Origin: Planococcus sp. CPCC 101016 | GTDB taxonomy: Bacteria > Bacillota > Bacilli > Bacillales_A > Planococcaceae | DNA: 64,000 nucleotides | Direction of reading: 5' to 3' | NCBI RefSeq assembly: GCF_007859295.1 | Contig: NZ_VOHB01000004.1 | Location: 330,167-394,166 of the forward strand | Part shown: piece by piece, positions 60,264 through 64,000 of the stretch | Layout: each line of letters begins with the position of its first letter | Numbering within the stretch: the stretch's first letter is position 1 | Position numbers and translations under genes: made by a program | Notes under the pieces: model-generated | Told to the model about the DNA's origin: nothing | Database searches by the model: none | What the model saw: the letters and a program-made list of their open reading frames with translations, nothing else

Positions 60264-60827
60264 TCAGGTATATTTATTCACTTTTTTCGCAAGCTCTTTT
60301 TTCACTTTCGGCCAGTCTCTGACGATAATTGAATACACAACCGCATTTCTCGGTTTGCCGGTTGAGCGTATGCGTTCATTGCGAAGTATTCCTTCTTTGA
60401 AGGCACCAATGCGTTCGATCGCCTTCTGCGAGCGGATATTTTCGGCGTCTGTTTTAAATTGCACCCGAATCATCCCTCGTTCTTCGAAGCAATAACTGAG
60501 CAATGCCCGTTTGACCGCCGTATTGACATGCGTCCGCTGGGCTGATTTTGCGTAGAATGTGGCCCCGATCTCGCAGCTTTTATGAGTCTCATCAATTGCA
60601 TATATACGTGTGGTGCCGATAATTTCGTCAGTTTGAGGATTCTCTACTGCAAAAATAAGGACATTGGACTGGTTTAGGCCCGCCTCCAACCAAGTAACCA
60701 AGTCTTCGAAAACTTCGACTTTATTGAGCATGTATTCAAAGATCTCCGGTGTATGCAAAGCCCATAATGCTTCAAAATCATCCCTCTTCAATAAACGCAA
60801 ACGAATGCCATCCGATTCAATAATCAT
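60264..60827 (-). CDS. GNAT-family N-acetyltransferase (RimJ/RimL-like)
   Basis: A 187-residue acetyltransferase of the RimJ/RimL group. It has IRLRLLKRDDFEALWALHT at the start, the acceptor-binding EIIGTTRIYAIDETHKSCEIGATFYAKSAQRTHVNTAVKRALLSYCFEERGMIRVQFKTDAENIRSQKAIERIGAFKEGILRNE core and the QxxGx-like acetyl-CoA region in SAQRTHVN. Substrate unknown. It is downstream of the LysR gene by 14 bases, so perhaps co-transcribed. Confidence 0.87.
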   Translation of the reverse strand: MIIESDGIRLRLLKRDDFEALWALHTPEIFEYMLNKVEVFEDLVTWLEAGLNQSNVLIFAVENPQTDEIIGTTRIYAIDETHKSCEIGATFYAKSAQRTHVNTAVKRALLSYCFEERGMIRVQFKTDAENIRSQKAIERIGAFKEGILRNERIRSTGKPRNAVVYSIIVRDWPKVKKELAKKVNKYT

Positions 60828-60841
60828 CCCGATCTCTCCCT

Positions 60842-61723
60842 TTAAGTAAAATACACTGATTGAATACGCCGCATAAAATCCTGTTCCAGCATGCCCATGT
60901 GTTTCGTTAAAAAATAAGTAGAAACGACGGGCAAAGGAAATAAGCCGAAATGCGCTTCCATTAACCGCCCTTCAAGCAGTTCCCGACGAACCATCGACTT
61001 TGGCAAAAATGAAGAGCCTAAGCCTTCTTGGATAAATCTTTTAGCAATATGGGCTTGTGTCACTTTCATCGTTCGGATGCCAGGCACATGAAGCCGCAGC
61101 TTTCCTAAAAGCTCTTCCCAGAAAACAGGATGGTGGTGCGTGAACAATACAGTTGTCCGCAAAGTATTCTCTACTGAAACTGCCGGGCCTGTCTCATCGT
61201 CATAGGCATCTCTTGGCAGGATAAACAGCAGTGGATCATTATATACAATATGCTGAGCAATGCTGCGGCCAATAGGCGGCAAAGCCGAAATGCCAGCCGA
61301 CACCTCTTCGGAGTCAACTAAGGCCTCAATGTGTTCAGATTCTTCTACACGGATCACTAGCTCCATATCTGGATGCTGCTCTGTAAACGACTTCAATACA
61401 TAAGGCAAAATCGTTTCGGCCATTAAAGGAGAAATCGCCAATATCCATTTTTTGCGATAGCCTTGTGCGAAGGAATGCAGTTCTTCAACGCTGCTGTCCA
61501 ATTGTTCCAGCACTTTTACCGCTCTTTCTTTAAAATGCCGGCCTTCTTCTGTCAACGATACACGATTATGGCTGCGCTTAAACAGTGGAAGACCAAGACT
61601 TTCCTCCAACAAACGGATATGGACAGTAACACTAGGCTGTGACATCATCAAACGTTCCGAACTCATTCTGAAGTTCAAGGTTTCTGCAGCGTCCACGAAG
61701 GTTCTTAACCATTGGACTTCCAT
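60842..61723 (-). CDS. citR: LysR-family regulator, CitR-like
   Basis: A 293-residue LysR-type regulator with an N-terminal winged helix-turn-helix (residues about 1-60: MEVQWLRTFVDAAETLNFRMSSERLMMSQPSVTVHIRLLEESLGLPLFKR) and a substrate-binding domain. It diverges from a citrate synthase gene, the arrangement of CitR/CitA in B. subtilis, where CitR represses citA. ATG 61723 has GAGGAATGTC before it. The CitR name rests on context. Confidence 0.85.
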   Translation of the reverse strand: MEVQWLRTFVDAAETLNFRMSSERLMMSQPSVTVHIRLLEESLGLPLFKRSHNRVSLTEEGRHFKERAVKVLEQLDSSVEELHSFAQGYRKKWILAISPLMAETILPYVLKSFTEQHPDMELVIRVEESEHIEALVDSEEVSAGISALPPIGRSIAQHIVYNDPLLFILPRDAYDDETGPAVSVENTLRTTVLFTHHHPVFWEELLGKLRLHVPGIRTMKVTQAHIAKRFIQEGLGSSFLPKSMVRRELLEGRLMEAHFGLFPLPVVSTYFLTKHMGMLEQDFMRRIQSVYFT

Positions 61724-61827
61724 GACATTCCTCATTTCGATTACTATTCTTAATTGATTCAATTATATATCTTTAATTTTTTTTATCAAATTATGGGAGT
61801 AAACTAAAAGAAAAGGAGGAGTTTCTC

Positions 61828-62907
61828 ATGTTTCAACAAGGATTGAAAGGTGTAGTAGCTGTGCAAACAGCCATTGTCTCGGTCGATGGAGACCGGGGAG
61901 AATTACGTTATCGAGGAGAGTTGGTGCAGACCGCCATCGATGGAAAATCGTTTGAAGAAACCGCCTATTTCTTGTGGGATGGCCAATGGCCCGATGCGGC
62001 CCAACTAAAACAGCTTCACCAGCAATTAGCTGCCCACCGGAAATTGCCGGCACACGTTGTCAAAATCGCTCAACTCCTGCCGCAAGAAACTCCCTTGATG
62101 GATGCCATGCGAACGCTGGTATCCTCTTATACGCATGCTGAATATCAAGCCTTATCTCCTAAAGAACAGGCCATTGCGCTTACAGCAGCACTCCCGGTAA
62201 TCACCGCCCTCTTTTACCGCCTTCAAAGCGGACAAGAACCTGTGCAGCCGAGAGACGATTTGGGACATACAGCAAATTATCTATGGATGATCAATGGGCA
62301 AGAGCCGACTAGCGCACAAAGAGAAGCACTTGAAACCTATTTGAAGTTGACTATGGAGCACGGCATGAATGCTTCTACATTTGCAGCACGTGTCACCATA
62401 TCCACTGAATCCGATCTCGTGTCCGCAGTTGCCTCAGCCCTTGGTGCCATGAAAGGTCCACTTCACGGCGGTGCGCCATCAGGTGTCATCGATCTGCTCG
62501 ACGAAATAAAATCCGAAGATCGCATCAACTCCGTGATTGCGGACAAGCTTGACCGTGGCGAAAAAATCATGGGCTTCGGCCACCGGGTCTACCGGACCCA
62601 AGATCCCCGGTCCATTGTTCTTCGAAACAAGTGTCTGGAACTCCAAGGGGAGGACTCGTGGCTCGATTTGGCTGCTGCTGCTGAGACCCGTATCATTGAG
62701 TTGCTCAATGAGCGCAAACCCGGCCGTGCGCTCTATACCAATGTCGAATTCTATGCAGCAGCCATCATGCGGTCGATCGCCATGCCGACAGGGCTGTTCA
62801 CACCAACTTTCAGTGTCGCTCGTATTGTCGGATGGACCGCCCATGCGTTGGAGCAACAAGAAAATAACGTCATTTTCCGACCACAGTCCGAATACATCGG
62901 AAGCTAA
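61828..62907 (+). CDS. citA: Citrate synthase CitA
   Basis: A 359-residue citrate synthase joining acetyl-CoA and oxaloacetate. The catalytic histidines are in MKGPLHGGAPSGV near residue 213 and GFGHRVYRTQDPR near 250, and the Asp in NVEFYAAAIMRSIAMP near 305. It follows a GGAGG site. The short length and divergent LysR gene indicate the minor enzyme CitA rather than the main CitZ. It ends at a strong terminator. Confidence 0.9.
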   Translation: MFQQGLKGVVAVQTAIVSVDGDRGELRYRGELVQTAIDGKSFEETAYFLWDGQWPDAAQLKQLHQQLAAHRKLPAHVVKIAQLLPQETPLMDAMRTLVSSYTHAEYQALSPKEQAIALTAALPVITALFYRLQSGQEPVQPRDDLGHTANYLWMINGQEPTSAQREALETYLKLTMEHGMNASTFAARVTISTESDLVSAVASALGAMKGPLHGGAPSGVIDLLDEIKSEDRINSVIADKLDRGEKIMGFGHRVYRTQDPRSIVLRNKCLELQGEDSWLDLAAAAETRIIELLNERKPGRALYTNVEFYAAAIMRSIAMPTGLFTPTFSVARIVGWTAHALEQQENNVIFRPQSEYIGS

Positions 62908-62909
62908 AA

Positions 62910-62946
62910 AAAACCCGTATCCAAGTAAATGGATACGGGTTTTTTA
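62910..62946. terminator. Terminator after citA and the tRNA cluster
   Basis: A 13-bp stem and a T-run on the right with an A-run on the left, between convergent citA and the tRNA genes. Confidence 0.9.
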
Positions 62947-62977
62947 CACATGGATAGTACAAATACACATGGAACAA

Positions 62978-63050
62978 TGGAGCCTAGGGGGCTCGAACCC
63001 CTGACCTCGTCACTGCCAGCGACGCGCTCTCCCAGCTGAGCTAAGGCCCC
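62978..63050 (-). tRNA. tRNA-Ala (GGC)
   Basis: A complete cloverleaf with anticodon GGC in the loop CUGGCAG, 73 bases. The 3' CCA is not encoded. Confidence 0.95.
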
Positions 63051-63080
63051 GCGCTGAACAGGCGCAAGGAATTTGAAAAA

Positions 63081-63153
63081 TGAGCCATGAAGGATTCGAA
63101 CCTTCGACCCTCTGATTAAAAGTCAGATGCTCTACCAGCTGAGCTAATGGCTC
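63081..63153 (-). tRNA. tRNA-Lys (TTT)
   Basis: A complete cloverleaf with anticodon UUU, 73 bases; CCA not encoded. Confidence 0.95.
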
Positions 63154-63163
63154 ATAGTAAAAA

Positions 63164-63238
63164 TGGCTGGGGTACCTGGATTCGAACCAGGGCATGACGG
63201 GATCAAAACCCGTTGCCTTACCGCTTGGCTATACCCCA
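63164..63238 (-). tRNA. tRNA-Gln (TTG)
   Basis: A complete cloverleaf with anticodon UUG and an encoded CCA end. Confidence 0.95.
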
Positions 63239-63257
63239 ATAATGGATAAAAGAAAAC

Positions 63258-63341
63258 TGGTGGTGGGGGGCAGATTCGAACTGCCGAACCCGAAGGAGCG
63301 GATTTACAGTCCGCCGCGTTTAGCCACTTCGCTACCCCACC
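63258..63341 (-). tRNA. tRNA-Tyr (GTA)
   Basis: A class II tRNA with a long variable arm, anticodon GUA and an encoded CCA end, 84 bases. Confidence 0.95.
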
Positions 63342-63361
63342 GTATAAACTTATGAAAAACA

Positions 63362-63437
63362 TGGTGGAGGATGACGGGATCGAACCGCCGACCCTCTGCT
63401 TGTAAGGCAGATGCTCTCCCAGCTGAGCTAATCCTCC
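63362..63437 (-). tRNA. tRNA-Val (TAC)
   Basis: A complete cloverleaf with anticodon UAC and an encoded CCA end. Confidence 0.95.
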
Positions 63438-63442
63438 AAAAA

Positions 63443-63517
63443 TGGTGACCCCTACGGGATTCGAACCCGTGTTACCGCCGTGAAAGGGCGGTGTCTTAAC
63501 CGCTTGACCAAGGGGCC
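63443..63517 (-). tRNA. tRNA-Glu (TTC)
   Basis: A complete cloverleaf with anticodon UUC and an encoded CCA end. Confidence 0.95.
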
Positions 63518-63571
63518 TTACAAAAATAAATATGTTTAACTTCTTGCCAAGAAACTCCTAAAAAGAATAAA

Positions 63572-63644
63572 AGCTTCCAACCGGATTCGAACCGGTGACC
63601 TCTTCCTTACCATGGAAGCACTCTACCTGCTGAGCTATGGAAGC
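63572..63644 (-). tRNA. tRNA-Thr (GGT)
   Basis: A complete cloverleaf with anticodon GGU, discriminator U, CCA not encoded. It is the first tRNA after the 5S gene. Confidence 0.93.
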
Positions 63645-63686
63645 AAGGTAAAAGAATCATTAGGTACAAAAAGAAAACATAGAATA

Positions 63687-63802
63687 GCCCAGCGACGTCC
63701 TACTCTCACAGGGGGAGACCCCCAACTACCATCGGCGCAAAAGAGCTTAACTGCCGTGTTCGGGATGGGAACGGGTGTGGCCTCTTTGCCATCATCACTG
63801 GA
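63687..63802 (-). rRNA. 5S ribosomal RNA
   Basis: About 116 bases with the conserved 5S elements on the minus strand (CACACCCGUUCCCAU, CCGAACACGG, GUUAAGCUCUU, CGCCGAUGGUAGU, GUGAGAGUAGGACGU). Ends are estimated from the pairing of the terminal helix. Confidence 0.95.
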
Positions 63803-63875
63803 CTATTTGGTTGAGCTTGTTCGCTCAAAACTGGATAAACGACACCGGAACATGCAAGGATTCCGCATACATATT

Positions 63876-64000
63876 TGGTTAAGTCCTCGATCGATTAGTA
63901 TTCGTCAGCTGCACGTGTCGCCACGCTTCCACCTCGAACCTATCTACCTCATCGTCTTTGAGGGATCTTACTTGCTTGCGCAATGGGAAATCTCATCTTG
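63876..64000 (-). rRNA. 23S ribosomal RNA, 3' end (partial)
   Basis: The minus strand carries the 3' end of 23S rRNA, ending in the conserved UAAUCGAUCGAGGACUUAACC element, and runs off the right edge. The order 23S-5S-tRNA is that of a ribosomal operon transcribed leftward. Confidence 0.93.

Noticed and set aside
63010..63362. Two minus-strand open frames over the tRNA genes
   Set aside because: They coincide with tRNA sequences that fold into cloverleafs.
1..64000. Prophage, IS element or integrated plasmid
   Set aside because: No transposase, integrase, phage structural or replication genes were seen; base composition and operon structure are even throughout.

Overview
The window looks like chromosomal DNA of a motile, low-GC Gram-positive bacterium of the order Bacillales, most likely the family Planococcaceae (Planococcus or a close relative). 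Three things point there: strong GGAGG-type ribosome binding sites, Bacillus-type gene orders (sigW-rsiW-cdaA-cdaR-glmM-glmS, citR/citA, yvyF-flgM-flgN-flgK-flgL), and sigma-D, sigma-W and sigma-A promoters matching Bacillus consensus. No phage, IS element or CRISPR array was seen. The genus is an inference; no database was searched.

Layout. 1-12.3 kb is metabolic: an orphan amino-acid binding lipoprotein, the 5-oxoprolinase operon pxpBCA, a convergent oligopeptide transporter oppABCD (no oppF; a dispersed repeat between oppA and oppB), then a DUF3899 protein, a Nudix hydrolase, an unknown protein, a HAD phosphatase and a protein with a possible Cys-His-Asp thiol-enzyme fold. 12.3-46.9 kb is one nearly uninterrupted flagellar island. 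Its long minus-strand operon runs flgB-flgC-fliE-F-G-H-I-J-K-flgD-flgE-flbD-fliM-fliY-fliO-P-Q-R-flhB-flhA-flhF-flhG-sigD-swrB-like-yaaR-pilZ. The rod genes flhO-flhP diverge from it. Late minus-strand units, several with clear sigma-D promoters, hold yvyF-flgM-flgN-flgK-flgL, motA-motB-fliL, flaG-fliD-fliT-fliS, a glucosaminidase, hag-yjfB and fliW-csrA. 46.9-52 kb holds signalling genes: a class III adenylate cyclase, DUF3307, an HD-GYP phosphodiesterase, an SRPBCC protein and an RsbR-type STAS protein. 52-59.2 kb is the cell-envelope block glmS (with its ribozyme), glmM, cdaR, cdaA, rsiW and sigW. 59.2-63 kb holds arginase, a GNAT acetyltransferase and the divergent pair citR/citA. The right end has seven minus-strand tRNA genes, 5S rRNA and the 3' end of 23S rRNA.

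The most interesting signal is a cyclic di-GMP-I (GEMM-I) riboswitch in the flgB leader, followed by an intrinsic terminator and a mutually exclusive antiterminator. The pairings visible by eye suggest that ligand binding favours read-through, which would be the opposite of the usual view that c-di-GMP represses motility. An HD-GYP phosphodiesterase and a PilZ protein in the same window would complete a local c-di-GMP circuit. A second notable point is that no chemotaxis gene (cheY, A, B, C, D, W or R) is present where Bacillus subtilis carries them, and the phosphatase and CheY-docking motifs of FliY and FliM look eroded. A third is a set of five intergenic motifs spaced exactly 21 bp apart upstream of pxpB.

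How the genes work together: the early operon builds the basal body, export gate, switch and hook and makes sigma-D. FlgM holds sigma-D until the hook is finished. Sigma-D then reads filament, cap, hook-junction and chaperone genes, while FliW and CsrA set flagellin translation. The window also encodes makers or readers of three nucleotide messengers: c-di-GMP (riboswitch, PilZ, HD-GYP), c-di-AMP (CdaA/CdaR) and probably cAMP.
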